DNA of 64,000 nt from Dictyobacter kobayashii. Its GTDB lineage: Bacteria; Chloroflexota; Ktedonobacteria; Ktedonobacterales; Ktedonobacteraceae. Below are positions 46,131 to 54,772 of the stretch, in pieces (position 1 is the stretch's first letter; every line of letters starts with the position of its first letter). Under the pieces are notes generated by a model, which had not been told where the DNA came from, searched no databases, and saw only the letters and a program-made list of their open reading frames with translations. The stretch is from positions 5,084,001 through 5,148,000 of the forward strand of contig NZ_BIFS01000001.1 in the NCBI RefSeq assembly GCF_003967555.1. The letters are read 5' to 3'. Made by a program: the position numbers and the translations under genes.

Positions 46131-46322
46131 TTATTGCGAGAGATATTTAAAAGGCACTTCGCGTTTGCCGGGAAACTTATCCTGCATAGCACGGCGAACG
46201 GCTTCTACGCTGCTTTCACCAAGAGTAAAAGCGATCACGGAGCCGATGATAATGCCGCAAATGCCACCCAGGGCGATTCCCTCTAGAAACAAACGATTAC
46301 GAAAAAATGTCATCGTCGCCAC
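46131..46322 (-). CDS. Small membrane protein
   Basis: 63 residues with one membrane segment (GIALGGICGIIIGSVIAFTLG, about residues 15-36) and a basic C-terminal tail containing AVRRAMQDKFPGKRE. AAGGTGG lies 6 bases before the ATG. It resembles YtxH-like small proteins in layout only. It sits 18 bases after rsfS on the same strand, so the two are probably co-transcribed. Confidence 0.6.
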   Translation of the reverse strand: MATMTFFRNRLFLEGIALGGICGIIIGSVIAFTLGESSVEAVRRAMQDKFPGKREVPFKYLSQ

Positions 46323-46340
46323 CTTTTCTAAGCATAACTA

Positions 46341-46700
46341 CTATTGTAGGTATACAACTGTTTTTGCTTCACTCCAAAGGCGTTCAAGTCGATAATATTC
46401 GCGCTCCTTTGGCCCGAAGATATGTACGATAACGTCTCCAAAGTCGAGGAGTATCCAACCGGAGTCAGCGTTCCCCTCGCGATGAAACAGTACAGCTCCT
46501 TGCTTGCCTAAATCTTCGTCAATGGTATCGGCGATGGCCTGGATCTGACGAGTATTGCTGCCGCTACAGATAACGAAGTAGTCAGCAATGACGCTCACAT
46601 CTCGAATATCAAGTAAGAGAACGTCGGATGCTTTTTTGTCAGACGCGATATCTGCGGCTGCCTTTGCTAGCTGATCTATATCTAACAGAACTCCCTCCAC
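46341..46700 (-). CDS. rsfS: Ribosomal silencing factor RsfS
   Basis: Binds uL14 and blocks subunit joining when nutrients are short. The GTG at 46700 is chosen for AGGAG 5 bases upstream, giving 119 residues; an earlier in-frame GTG at 46721 has no ribosome site and lies inside a dispersed repeat. Family signatures: DVLLLDIRDVSVIADYFVIC, SGSNTRQIQAIADTI, WILLDFGDVIVHIF and REYYRLERLW. Followed by the small membrane protein gene. Confidence 0.93.
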   Translation of the reverse strand: MEGVLLDIDQLAKAAADIASDKKASDVLLLDIRDVSVIADYFVICSGSNTRQIQAIADTIDEDLGKQGAVLFHREGNADSGWILLDFGDVIVHIFGPKEREYYRLERLWSEAKTVVYLQ

Positions 46701-46725
46701 GAGTGCTCCTATGTATTTCACATCT

Positions 46726-46858
46726 CATGCCATTCAATCGGATGGATGCGGCCGCCTGAGAGGTGAATAGATCTCCTCGTTCTGCCTGGCAGTAATTGCT
46801 AAGATGTGGCGGCAATGCAAGCCGCGTTTCAGCGGCGTTTCCAATTGCATTTAATAGC
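46726..46858. repeat. Divergent copy of the ~140-bp dispersed repeat
   Basis: Left end CATGCCATTCAATCGG and right end GGCGTTTCCAATTGC match the ends of the copies at 53595 and 62187, with a diverged middle. It lies between rsfS and folK, and its left end reaches into the rsfS upstream region. Confidence 0.55.
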
Positions 46859-47022
46859 TGATGATGTGCTGAAATTTGTCCGTAACAAATTGTGTTAATT
46901 GTCGTATCCGCATTATAGCATGATCGGTCACCTCTTGTTAAGAGGCAAATGACCCAGGAAATTTGTCCTTCAGCGATCTATTGCTGGCCGTCCCTCCTCT
47001 CTATCTATGCAGCGCAAACGAT

Positions 47023-47589
47023 TTACAGCAGGACGGATGTCCTGGTGACGCCCCGCTGAGAAATGTTCTGTAAAAGTTCTCGTGCTGTATGACCACTGCG
47101 CGGCTCTTGTACGTCAGGAGCGATTTCAGCCAGTGGTATCAATACGAATGCTCGTTCGCCCATGCGCGGATGCGGAACGATCAGATTATCTTTCGCGTAT
47201 ACCAGGGTATCATACAAAAGGATGTCAATATCTACCAGTCGTGGGCCATTGCGTACAGTTGGCTGTCGGCCAAGCTGCCGCTCAATGTCCTTGGCTCGTT
47301 TCAAAAGTTCTGGCGCTGTCATATGGGTATATCCCCAGCACACAATATTGAAGAAAGGTGGTTGATCCAGATATCCAACAGGTTCTGTCTCGTAGACTGA
47401 CGATACCTTCTGGATATCTATCACCTGGCGTAACTCCCCCAGGGCCGCTTTCAATTGTGCCTGCCGATCTCCAAGATTAGAACCCAGCGCCAGGTAGACA
47501 CAATGTTCTGGTCGCTCAGAAAGCACTTCACCCTCTCTTGCGGCGTAGTTATCAGGACCCATGCTCGACAATGACCTCGCTTCAAACAT
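47023..47589 (-). CDS. folK: 2-amino-4-hydroxy-6-hydroxymethyldihydropteridine pyrophosphokinase (HPPK)
   Basis: Transfers pyrophosphate from ATP to the pterin in folate synthesis. 188 residues; the conserved core starts at CVYLALGSNLGDRQAQL. The middle has SSVYETEPVGYLDQPPFFN, then RQPTVRNGPRLVDIDILLYD (Mg-binding Asp pair) and IVPHPRMGERAFVLIPL. The N-terminal ~25 residues before the core are extra; a start at the internal ATG (47562) is possible. folB and folP are not in the window. Confidence 0.95.
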   Translation of the reverse strand: MFEARSLSSMGPDNYAAREGEVLSERPEHCVYLALGSNLGDRQAQLKAALGELRQVIDIQKVSSVYETEPVGYLDQPPFFNIVCWGYTHMTAPELLKRAKDIERQLGRQPTVRNGPRLVDIDILLYDTLVYAKDNLIVPHPRMGERAFVLIPLAEIAPDVQEPRSGHTARELLQNISQRGVTRTSVLL

Positions 47590-47694
47590 TAAACTTCTAT
47601 CTGTAGTTGAGACGAATATCCTTACCCCTTTGTTGCGATTTTATGAGAAATTTACTATAAAGTCAGCTTGCTTTTCGTAACCATATCCGTGTCG

Positions 47695-49523
47695 TTATTT
47701 TTGGAAGACCGCCAGGCGCCTGAATATTGCTTCAGTTCCATAGCGACTGTCACCTCCTACCAGAAAGCCCAATAGACCCGTATTGTATGTAGTATCAGTG
47801 AAAGTTGAAACTACCAGTTGTTGATTCATGTAAATCTGGAAGCGCGCCTGCGATGCCACTACCAGGATCGTATTGAAGTGCCCATAGCCTGGCTGGATAG
47901 CACCGGTATCCGTCCAGTCGATCAGGGTTAGCCAGCGGGCGGGATCATTGCCCAGTGCGCGCTGGAGGCGATATCCTCCATAGCTATTAATTTCCAGCAC
48001 ATAGAAGGACTTACTATAGGGATTCAAGCGAAAGACCAGTCCGCAAAAGTCTCCGTAGAGCATTTTGACCTGGACTGACATGACGGCGTTGGCGAAGCTC
48101 TGCTGATTGGAGTAGCACCAGGCAACGGCATGCGCCAGGCCCGTATGGACATGATAGCCCTGGGGGGTGAAATAACACTGGCTTCCATCATTGATCCAAC
48201 CACTCCCCTTTTGATCCATATCATTGTAGTAGAGTATCTTACCAGCTCCGATGGCTGTGGTGATGCCTGTACTTGCCTGAATGCGCGCCTGGGCTGCCAG
48301 GGTTGCCTGTGCATGTATATGAGCGATTTCGGTGACTGTCGCGGGCACCTGGCTGGTTGCATGTGGGTAGGGCGTGGCCGAAGTTTAGGAACTGGCCGTG
48401 TCTCCCAGGCCAGCAATAATGGCAATGTGATACATAAGATCAGGATAAATGCGAGCAAGACGGTGTTCACAGGGCTGATGCGCTTTTTCTTTTTGAACAT
48501 TTCAGATGTATAGGGGATAAACGAAGATTTATCTCTCTCCAGCGGAAAGAGCTGTGGCTTGGTTGATGGGATGTTGAGCTGAGTTGTAATCTGTTCAATG
48601 GCTGCCATGGTGCTATCGGTATGTTGCTGAGCGTTCTGGACATACTCCACTTCACTCTCTCCACTGAAGACGCAGGCCAGTGCCTCTTCTCCGAGATCAC
48701 GGGTCCGTTTCTGAATCAGGGCCATCTTATAGGCCAGGGCAAACGCCTCGGCTTCCTGGAAGCGATCTTCGGGTGCCTTGGCCAGCGCTTTTAGCATCAC
48801 CTCCTCAATAGCGGCTGGAATCTCGCTATTCAACTGGCTGGGTGGTAATGGAGGGGTCTGAATATGTTTGAGCGTAACCCCTACGGGTGAGTCGGCCATA
48901 AACGGAACCCGGCCAGTAAGCATCTGATAAAGAATAATACCCAGGGAGTAAATGTCGCTGCGGAAGTCGTTGCGCCCATCCGACTGTTCGGGTGCCATAT
49001 ATTCAGGTGTACCAACCATGGCCCCTGAATGGGTCTGGAATTCGGCTTCGATCTTTGCCTTGGCCAGGCCGAAATCAACCAGGTAAGCATGTCCATCCAG
49101 TCTGAGTAAGATATTGGATGGTTTTACATCGCGATGAACCACTCCATGTTCATGGGCATGTTGGAGTGCCGATGCAATTTGTTCAAGGAAACTACCGGCC
49201 TCATCGAGGTTTAAGCGCTCACGTTTGTGCAAATAATCGCGTAGCGTTCCACCTTCTACGAAAGGCATCACTAAATAATACCAGGGCCGTTGTTCACCAA
49301 AATCATAGAGTGGCAAGATATGATCGTGTGAGAGGGTGCCTACCGCTCGGGCCTCGCGTTCAAAACGGCGTACAAATGGTTCATCACTGCCATATAATAC
49401 TTTGACTGCTACATAGCGTTTGACGCGGCGATCATAGCCGAGATAGACTTCAGACATCCCTCCCTGGGCCACCCGGAACCGTAGTTCATATCGCCCTAAC
49501 TTTGAGCCTTCTAACCCTTTCAT
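47695..49523 (-). CDS. Transmembrane Ser/Thr protein kinase with lectin-like outside domain (frameshifted)
   Basis: AGGAGTGAGGA precedes the ATG at 49523. The kinase domain (about 1-270) is canonical: VAQGGMSEVYLG, VAVKVL, HRDVKPSN, DFGLAKA and APEQ. A membrane helix follows (TVLLAFILILCITLPLLLA, near residue 360). Just outside it the frame fails at an A-run (plus-strand TTT 48384-48386). Adding one base continues as TSATPYPHATSQVPATVTEIAH and a ~200-residue outside domain with GLVFRLNPYSKSFYVLEIN, resembling concanavalin-type jelly rolls. Restored length is 609. The likely role is signalling in response to an outside ligand; the ligand is unknown. Confidence 0.85.
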
Positions 49524-49778
49524 TGATCCTCACTCCTACTTTTACCTCATCCGCCCAGGTCAGTTTTGCTGTGGCCCATCGGTGTGATGGGGGGATTGTT
49601 TAGCGTTTGTTGCTTGCTTCGCGTTGTGTACACTGACCTCTGGGGCCAGTGTCTGTTTGTGATCTCTCTATAGTTTCCGCTAACAGTAATTATAATTGAA
49701 AAGTGGCGAGAGCAGGTCGTCCGCTGTAATAAACGAAGAAAGGAATCTTCCTTGCTCTCAGCCTCTTTCCATCAACTA

Positions 49779-50597
49779 TTAACGGGTAACCCAATATCGC
49801 TCTAGCCGAATAGTTTCGACCGGTCGGATATTTTTAGCATAGGTATCGATCGCCTTGTGCATGGCTTCCCGGCTGCCAAAGTTCGAGTCGATCTGAGAGC
49901 GATACATATCGGCCGCTTCTAGTTTTAATGGCATCATCTCCGAGATTTCAACCAGTGTGTATTCGAAGTCGCTGCCGAGCTCCTGTATCCGAGCCTCCAG
50001 TGCGCCTGGATCGCGCTGCACATAGGGGAAGTCCTCATAGAAATAGACCTTTGCGCCGCGCTGGACCAGGCGGTCAACTGCTGAACAGATGATCTGGTGG
50101 TCAATATGGCGACCTATGCCCAGAGGCGCATACCAGGCGGTATCTGGCAAGCGGTCATGTAGCTCTACCAGCATTTTGCCCAGCTCATTTTCCAGGGGAC
50201 GATCGGAAGGGTGAACTTCTCCACCCATCAACTGCTCTTTGCTGGTGTAATAGCCAGGGTTACCCCGATAGATAGCCTCTGGATGATCCAGCCACAGGTA
50301 ATCGGCCTGCAGGTAGTCGAGGGCCGCGCTATCTTCTTTGCGGCGCTCCTCCATGACGCGAATCGCGCTCTGTGCATCGCTGGCGCCCCAATCGCGGATG
50401 ACCTGCAGTGCCAGTGGGCTGAGCTCCTGGTTGGTCGCGGGTGCGCCCGCAAACGCGCTGATAATTAAAGGACGCAGGCCAGAGCTGACCTGGACACCCA
50501 GGGTGCCTCCACATGAGTAGACGATGTCATCCAGATGTGGCGCCAGAAAAATATGTCGATAGTGTTTCGTTATATCGTTAGTGCTTGTGAGTCGCAA
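49779..50597 (-). CDS. PIG-L/LmbE-family deacetylase
   Basis: Zn-dependent N-deacetylase fold acting on N-acetylglucosaminyl-type substrates. Metal motif HIFLAPHLDDIVYSCGG (P-H-x-D-D class) and a later IGRHIDHQIICSAV supplying the third His. GGAGG at about 8 bases favours the TTG at 50597 (MRLTSTND); an ATG at 50618 is in frame but has no ribosome site. About 272 residues. It may act in mycothiol-like, bacillithiol-like or glycolipid pathways; the neighbours do not say which. Confidence 0.85.
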   Translation of the reverse strand: MRLTSTNDITKHYRHIFLAPHLDDIVYSCGGTLGVQVSSGLRPLIISAFAGAPATNQELSPLALQVIRDWGASDAQSAIRVMEERRKEDSAALDYLQADYLWLDHPEAIYRGNPGYYTSKEQLMGGEVHPSDRPLENELGKMLVELHDRLPDTAWYAPLGIGRHIDHQIICSAVDRLVQRGAKVYFYEDFPYVQRDPGALEARIQELGSDFEYTLVEISEMMPLKLEAADMYRSQIDSNFGSREAMHKAIDTYAKNIRPVETIRLERYWVTR

Positions 50598-50686
50598 CGC
50601 TTTATTTCCTCCATACATATGGTTTTTTAGGCAGCCAAGAAAAATATAGCCTAAGTATACACGATATGAACAAGCGGAGCCCTTTT

Positions 50687-51670
50687 TTAAGGTAAACGCA
50701 CACCATCCTCGTTAGCATCGAGTAGACCATCTTTGACCAGGCCATCAATGATTTTCTTTAACCAGTCATGATCCTGTTCGCAAAACTCTGGCTTGATCTG
50801 TGGCCCCAATGTTGCTAGAGGAATACGTTGACGAGCTGGTGTTGAGCGGAGTAAATCGACGATGCGTCCTCGAAAATAGCGGTTGGTACTGGTAAAAGGC
50901 TTTGCCTGGTAGCCTGCTTTCTTCTCGGCTACCTTGCGCAGTTGACGTAATACTGTTCCTGATGGAAAGAGGCTATACTGACTCATGTCCGTATAGGCAA
51001 CACACTGCTGTTGCAGTGGGCAGTCTCCACACAGGGGATTACCGCTGGTACAAATGGTTGCTCCCATATCCATTAGTGCCTGGTTCCAGTTATAGGCATG
51101 GCCAATTGGAAGCACCTGTTCAGCAAGCGTGAGCATTTGAGCGTCATTGGCTTTGGGATCTGGATGTTCCAGGCCGAGAAACGCACGATGCAATACACGG
51201 CGAATATTTGTGTCAACTGTTGCTACCTGTTTGTGATAAGCAAAACAGGCAATGGCCCCTGCCGTATAGCGGCCGACGCCCTTGAGCTTCAGTAGCTCAT
51301 CAATGGTATCGGGAATGCGTCCATCGTATTCAGCCAGCACCTGCCGTGCAATTGATTGTAAGCTCACTGCACGCCTGTTGTATCCCAGCGGAACCCAGAC
51401 GGCTATGACATCGGCGGTCGAGGCCGTTGCCAGGTCGGCTAGCGTTGGGAACGCAGCCAGGAACTGCTGATATTTTGGCAAGACGCGGTCAACTTGTGTT
51501 TGCTGAAGCATCACTTCAGAAACCAGGATCGCGTATGGATCATCGGTTAGACGCCAGGGCAAATCGCGCTGCTCCCGTTCATACCATGAGAGTAACGTGC
51601 TTTGCACCTGTGCGATATGATCTGGTGCCGGTTGAGAAGAAACTGTCGAGGACGATATGCGTTTACCCAT
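50687..51670 (-). CDS. mutY: A/G-specific adenine glycosylase MutY
   Basis: Removes adenine opposite 8-oxoguanine. 327 residues. The catalytic Glu52 lies in SEVMLQQTQV, the helix-hairpin-helix is LKGVGRYTAGAIACF, and the catalytic Asp is in VDTNIRRV. The 4Fe-4S cluster ligands are C-x6-C-x2-C-x5-C in ICTSGNPLCGDCPLQQQC. The C-terminal ~90 residues do not look like the NUDIX-type domain of E. coli MutY; they resemble a short helical domain. The stop is 16 bases before the PIG-L region's upstream gap. A small gene ends 7 bases upstream of its start, so the two form an operon. Confidence 0.92.
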   Translation of the reverse strand: MGKRISSSTVSSQPAPDHIAQVQSTLLSWYEREQRDLPWRLTDDPYAILVSEVMLQQTQVDRVLPKYQQFLAAFPTLADLATASTADVIAVWVPLGYNRRAVSLQSIARQVLAEYDGRIPDTIDELLKLKGVGRYTAGAIACFAYHKQVATVDTNIRRVLHRAFLGLEHPDPKANDAQMLTLAEQVLPIGHAYNWNQALMDMGATICTSGNPLCGDCPLQQQCVAYTDMSQYSLFPSGTVLRQLRKVAEKKAGYQAKPFTSTNRYFRGRIVDLLRSTPARQRIPLATLGPQIKPEFCEQDHDWLKKIIDGLVKDGLLDANEDGVRLP

Positions 51671-51676
51671 GAAACC

Positions 51677-51967
51677 TCAGGACTTACTTGCGTGCGTCTT
51701 AGGCCCTTCCTGGGTCTGAACGTTCGAGGAAGCTTCCTTTTCCTCGTTACGCCGACGGACGGTCAAGGTAAAGAGCGTATCACCGCCCTCTTGCCAGCAT
51801 TTGGCATCAGCTGCCGGCAAATTTTCACATTGAACCCAATCATTAGCATCGCGTAGCACATGGCCTTTGACGCATTTTGCATATGAGATGTGTTCGTTTA
51901 AGTCAGGATCACCCGGCTTAATTCTGGGTGAAGCAATCTTCGGAATAAAAAATCTACACCAGGGCAC
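51677..51967 (-). CDS. Small hypothetical Cys-containing protein upstream of mutY
   Basis: 96 residues from GTG at 51967, with AAGGAAGG at good spacing. It contains CVKGHVLRDANDWVQC and KCWQEGG, four to five Cys/His that could bind a metal, and FTLTVRRRNEE. The C-terminal ~25 residues are polar and probably disordered. Its stop is 7 bases before the mutY start, so co-transcription is likely. No family recognised. Confidence 0.6.
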   Translation of the reverse strand: MPWCRFFIPKIASPRIKPGDPDLNEHISYAKCVKGHVLRDANDWVQCENLPAADAKCWQEGGDTLFTLTVRRRNEEKEASSNVQTQEGPKTHASKS

Positions 51968-52373
51968 GGTTATGTACCTTCCTTATGCATTTATAATGAT
52001 AAAATAGACCTTGTATTATAAATACTACCCTTAGCAGCGAGTGGGACAGTTCCACTGGAGACGGTTCTATTTTTTATAAAATCATACCCATTCTCTCTTT
52101 TGTGTACCTGCATGGACTTTGCAGCCCCGGCACTCGTGGACCTGGTCTTACCTCTTTATGCCCTCCGCATGTACGATCTGACGGAGTGTCTAAAAAATTT
52201 CTGGTAGCTTTGCTCATTATAGCGCATTTGGAGACCATGAGTCTATAGAAATAGAGCTTTTCCATTGAGGTTTGGGCTTTGTGATATGGTAGAGAGATAT
52301 ATATATATGTTCTGCTGCAGGCTCCAATGGTAATGCGCCGCCTGGCTGATTGGTAGCACCTTTATGGCTGTGC
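51968..52373. other. 406-bp gap without recognised genes
   Basis: AT-rich, with a GC-richer island at about 52100-52190 and an (AT)n tract near 52300. A short minus-strand open frame here lacks a ribosome site and was not called. No tRNA fold was found. Confidence 0.45.
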
Positions 52374-53123
52374 TTATTGCTTCTGGCTGATCAGGACTAG
52401 CCGGCTTTCAATGCTCAAAGGACTCCCATCAAGTCCGCCATAATAGGCTGTCATTTCCAGTCCTGCTGCGTTGAGCATTTTTATCAACTCGGTGAGTGTA
52501 TAGGCGCGAATGGATTGGCGGTGTTCGTTGCGCCTGCCATCGGGGTGTATCAGGCTGATGCGGACTTCATTGCGGCTGGTGAGGAGATCAACATGCCGCT
52601 CCTCAAGCACGATGAGATCATCGGGATAACGGATAATACTGTGTGGCGCGGTGGTGCGCATCACGCGGGGTTGATGAATCGTTTCTAGCAAAAAGTAGCC
52701 CCCTGGTTTCAGGGCTTTCGCAATCTGTTGTAGGACTTTTTGGTCGTCTTCGTCGCTGCTGAAGTAGCCAAAAGAAGTAAACATACTGATGATCGCATCA
52801 AATTCTTCTTCAAATGGAATAGTGCGCATATCGCTTTGCAGCCATTGTACCTCAACTTTTTGTTCAGTGGCACTGGCCCGGGCTTTCTCTAACAGCGCCG
52901 GGCTTAAATCTTGTCCCGTTACCTGGCATCCATAATGTGCCAGTGCCAGGGCATGACGACCATAGCCGCAGCAGAGATCCAGCACCCGGTCCGCAGGCTG
53001 TAGATTTAGTAGTTTGATGATTGCTTCGACGTCTTGCTCTGTCCTTGCTGGCGGTAGAAATGGTGCATAAAGACGAACATAGTCTTCATTGAAAAATGTT
53101 TCATACCACGGAGTTTCACCCAT
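52374..53123 (-). CDS. Class I SAM-dependent methyltransferase
   Basis: 249 residues. SAM motif I is VLDLCCGYGRHALALA near residue 47, the acidic loop is VTGQDLSPALL, motif II is FDAIISMFTSFGYF, and KPGGYFLLETIH follows. The segment PWYETFFNEDYVRLYAPFL at the N terminus is typical of a widespread subfamily of unknown substrate. Next to a small membrane protein gene on the same strand, 84 bases away. Confidence 0.87.
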   Translation of the reverse strand: MGETPWYETFFNEDYVRLYAPFLPPARTEQDVEAIIKLLNLQPADRVLDLCCGYGRHALALAHYGCQVTGQDLSPALLEKARASATEQKVEVQWLQSDMRTIPFEEEFDAIISMFTSFGYFSSDEDDQKVLQQIAKALKPGGYFLLETIHQPRVMRTTAPHSIIRYPDDLIVLEERHVDLLTSRNEVRISLIHPDGRRNEHRQSIRAYTLTELIKMLNAAGLEMTAYYGGLDGSPLSIESRLVLISQKQ

Positions 53124-53207
53124 GCCGCTTCCTCCTCAAATAGATGCGCCCTTTATTTTTAATGAACGCTTCAATTGGCCGTTTCCGTTTACCGTGGTAA
53201 GAACAGG

Positions 53208-53519
53208 CTAAGGCGAATCTCTCCAATCGCGCTGTTCGAGCGCCAGGCGTAGCCACCACGTGCCGATTTTGATGCCAATAATTAAATAGAGGGCCGCCCA
53301 GATCTGCCATAAAACTCCATAGCTGGCTGCCATGGCCAGGCAAAAGAGACAAGTAATCGCAAAAATCTGTTTGAGATAATGGTTGCGCGTATGCCAGCGA
53401 AAAGTGCCTGGGCGGCAATTACGATAATACCAGAAAACACGCATCAGGGTTATTGAAAGTAGTAGGAGACCCAGGGCGCCAAAAAGTGTCAGGCAGATTG
53501 CTAGCGATCCGTTACTCAT
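53208..53519 (-). CDS. Small membrane protein, three predicted helices
   Basis: 103 residues. GAGGGGCG precedes the ATG at 53519. Hydrophobic segments: LAICLTLFGALGLLLLSITL, IFAITCLFCLAMAASYG and LWQIWAALYLIIGIKIG. No family recognised. Its C-terminal part is overlapped in another frame by an open frame running to 53116 that I treat as a shadow. Confidence 0.6.
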   Translation of the reverse strand: MSNGSLAICLTLFGALGLLLLSITLMRVFWYYRNCRPGTFRWHTRNHYLKQIFAITCLFCLAMAASYGVLWQIWAALYLIIGIKIGTWWLRLALEQRDWRDSP

Positions 53520-53594
53520 TCCATCGCCCCTCGCATCTAAAACTTGACATAAAATAAGACAAGTGATCCTAAGAAGACGGCCCTTAAAAATTAT

Positions 53595-53737
53595 AGCATG
53601 CCGTTCAATCGTATGAGCGCAGTTGCCTGACAGGCGCTCTTGTTTGCTCGCTGCTGCTCAAGTTGAATGGCTGAGCCAGTGGCAGCGAAGCTAGCCGCGT
53701 CCAAGCGGCGTTTACGATTGCTATTTCAATAGCATGC
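53595..53737. repeat. Dispersed ~140-bp repeat, copy A
   Basis: About 131 bases (from CAATCGTATGAGCGCAG to TTCAATAGCATGC) match 62196-62326 with about 7 substitutions and no gaps. Near its ends CAATCGTA and TACGATTG are inverted, and outer GCATG/CATGC are also inverted. It encodes no protein. Size and inverted ends fit a miniature element or a structured RNA repeat. Confidence 0.75.
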
Positions 53738-53775
53738 ATGCTGCTCAATCGTATGAGCGCAGTTGCCTGACAGAG
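53738..53775. repeat. Left-end fragment of the dispersed repeat
   Basis: CAATCGTATGAGCGCAG and TTGCCTGACAG repeat the first ~28 bases of copy A directly after copy A ends, then similarity stops at a T-run. Confidence 0.65.
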
Positions 53776-53819
53776 CTTTTTTTATGTTCCTCTTTGGCGC
53801 CTGCGGCGCCGGGTTGGGA

Positions 53820-53873
53820 GTGTGGAGTGTGTGTGGTGAGCGGCTGCGGCCGCTCACCACACACACTCCACAC
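53820..53873. repeat. Perfect 25-bp hairpin inside the repeat cluster
   Basis: Arms 53820-53844 and 53849-53873 are perfectly complementary around TGCG. The arms are GT-rich, starting GTGTGGAGTGTG. Confidence 0.8.
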
Positions 53874-53944
53874 CTGAAAGAATGGACATCTTCTCGCTTG
53901 TTCGTAATCTCCCTGCGATCGCTGGACGAACATGAAAAAGCCCT

Positions 53945-53985
53945 AACTGCCTGACAGGCGGCGTTTCCAAATGCTTTTTACATGC
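53945..53985. repeat. Right-end fragment of the dispersed repeat
   Basis: CTGCCTGACAGGCGGCGTTT and then CCAAATGC resemble the left-inner and right-end parts of the element joined together, as in an internally deleted copy. Confidence 0.5.
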
Positions 53986-54202
53986 CGCTATATCAATTCG
54001 GATATATATGCATGAGGTAGCCAGGTATTGTATACTTTGATTGCAGGTGAGAAAGAGGACTTCACAATGCTTGCTCCTTTCTATTGATAATCGACTATGA
54101 TAAGTGGTTGTTATAAAGGAGCCAGACCAGATGTTATTTATCCACAATAAATTTATCAGCCCTCTTTTTCATGCGATTTGCGTTTATAGAGGAGCATAAT
54201 GC

Positions 54203-54754
54203 GTGTTTGCTGAAGAATTTGTTGTTGTAGATGCTACATCCCCTTTGTGGAATGCCGCACGTCCATTCCTGGATATTGCATTACGAATAGAACAACAGGA
54301 CGACTCATACTTATGGCATGGCTGGAATAAGGCTTCCATCGACGCGTTTCTACAGAAATTGCCGCCCCATTGCTCTTTAATGCTGGGTGTCTGGCAGGTT
54401 GATGCTGCTCAAGAGCAAGAAACACTCTGGTTGGGATGTATTTGTGAGGTAGTTGATGGTGCCGTCTGCTCGCTGCGTACATTTGTCGCGCTAGAAGATT
54501 CTCGTTTACCAGCGATTGCACAGTTGGAGCCTGGTTATATCCATGCACAGGAATTGATACGTGTTACAAAAGGGCAGGTTGCTCCGGTGGCCTGGGCCCT
54601 TTTTACTGATAAAACCACCTGGGATGAATGGCTTTTGGCTGCTGACGCTGATGGGCAGCCCACCGATAAAGGTGAGGCGCTTGCAGCACTGGCCCGACAG
54701 GGGCGTTGTGTACTGCTGGGCAGTCAGGTTACTCATCATCCTCATCATCATTAA
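54203..54754 (+). CDS. Hypothetical protein upstream of galT
   Basis: 183 residues from GTG at 54203 (GAGGAG upstream). Contains SLMLGVWQVDAAQ, ETLWLGCICEVVDGAVCSLR and VAWALFTDKTTWDEWLL, and ends in a His-rich tail (HHPHHH). There is no signal or membrane segment. It lies 18 bases before galT, so it is probably in the gal operon. No family recognised; the His tail could bind a metal. Confidence 0.65.
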   Translation: MFAEEFVVVDATSPLWNAARPFLDIALRIEQQDDSYLWHGWNKASIDAFLQKLPPHCSLMLGVWQVDAAQEQETLWLGCICEVVDGAVCSLRTFVALEDSRLPAIAQLEPGYIHAQELIRVTKGQVAPVAWALFTDKTTWDEWLLAADADGQPTDKGEALAALARQGRCVLLGSQVTHHPHHH

Positions 54755-54772
54755 TAAGTAGGGAATTGCTTT

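Larger units (their letters stand above)
53520..54202. other. 683-bp gap built largely of repeat elements
   Basis: Contains a full repeat copy (53595-53737), a left-end fragment (53738-53775), a 25-bp perfect hairpin (53820-53873) and a right-end fragment (53945-53985). The rest is AT-rich. The layout suggests one repeat element inserted into or recombined with another. Confidence 0.6.

Noticed and set aside
52074..52265. 63-codon minus-strand frame in the gap before the methyltransferase
   Set aside because: No ribosome site before its start and no recognisable features.
53116..53418. Minus-strand frame of 100 codons overlapping the small membrane protein
   Set aside because: No ribosome site, and it overlaps a better gene with clear membrane helices; its basic end looks like read-through in an unused frame.
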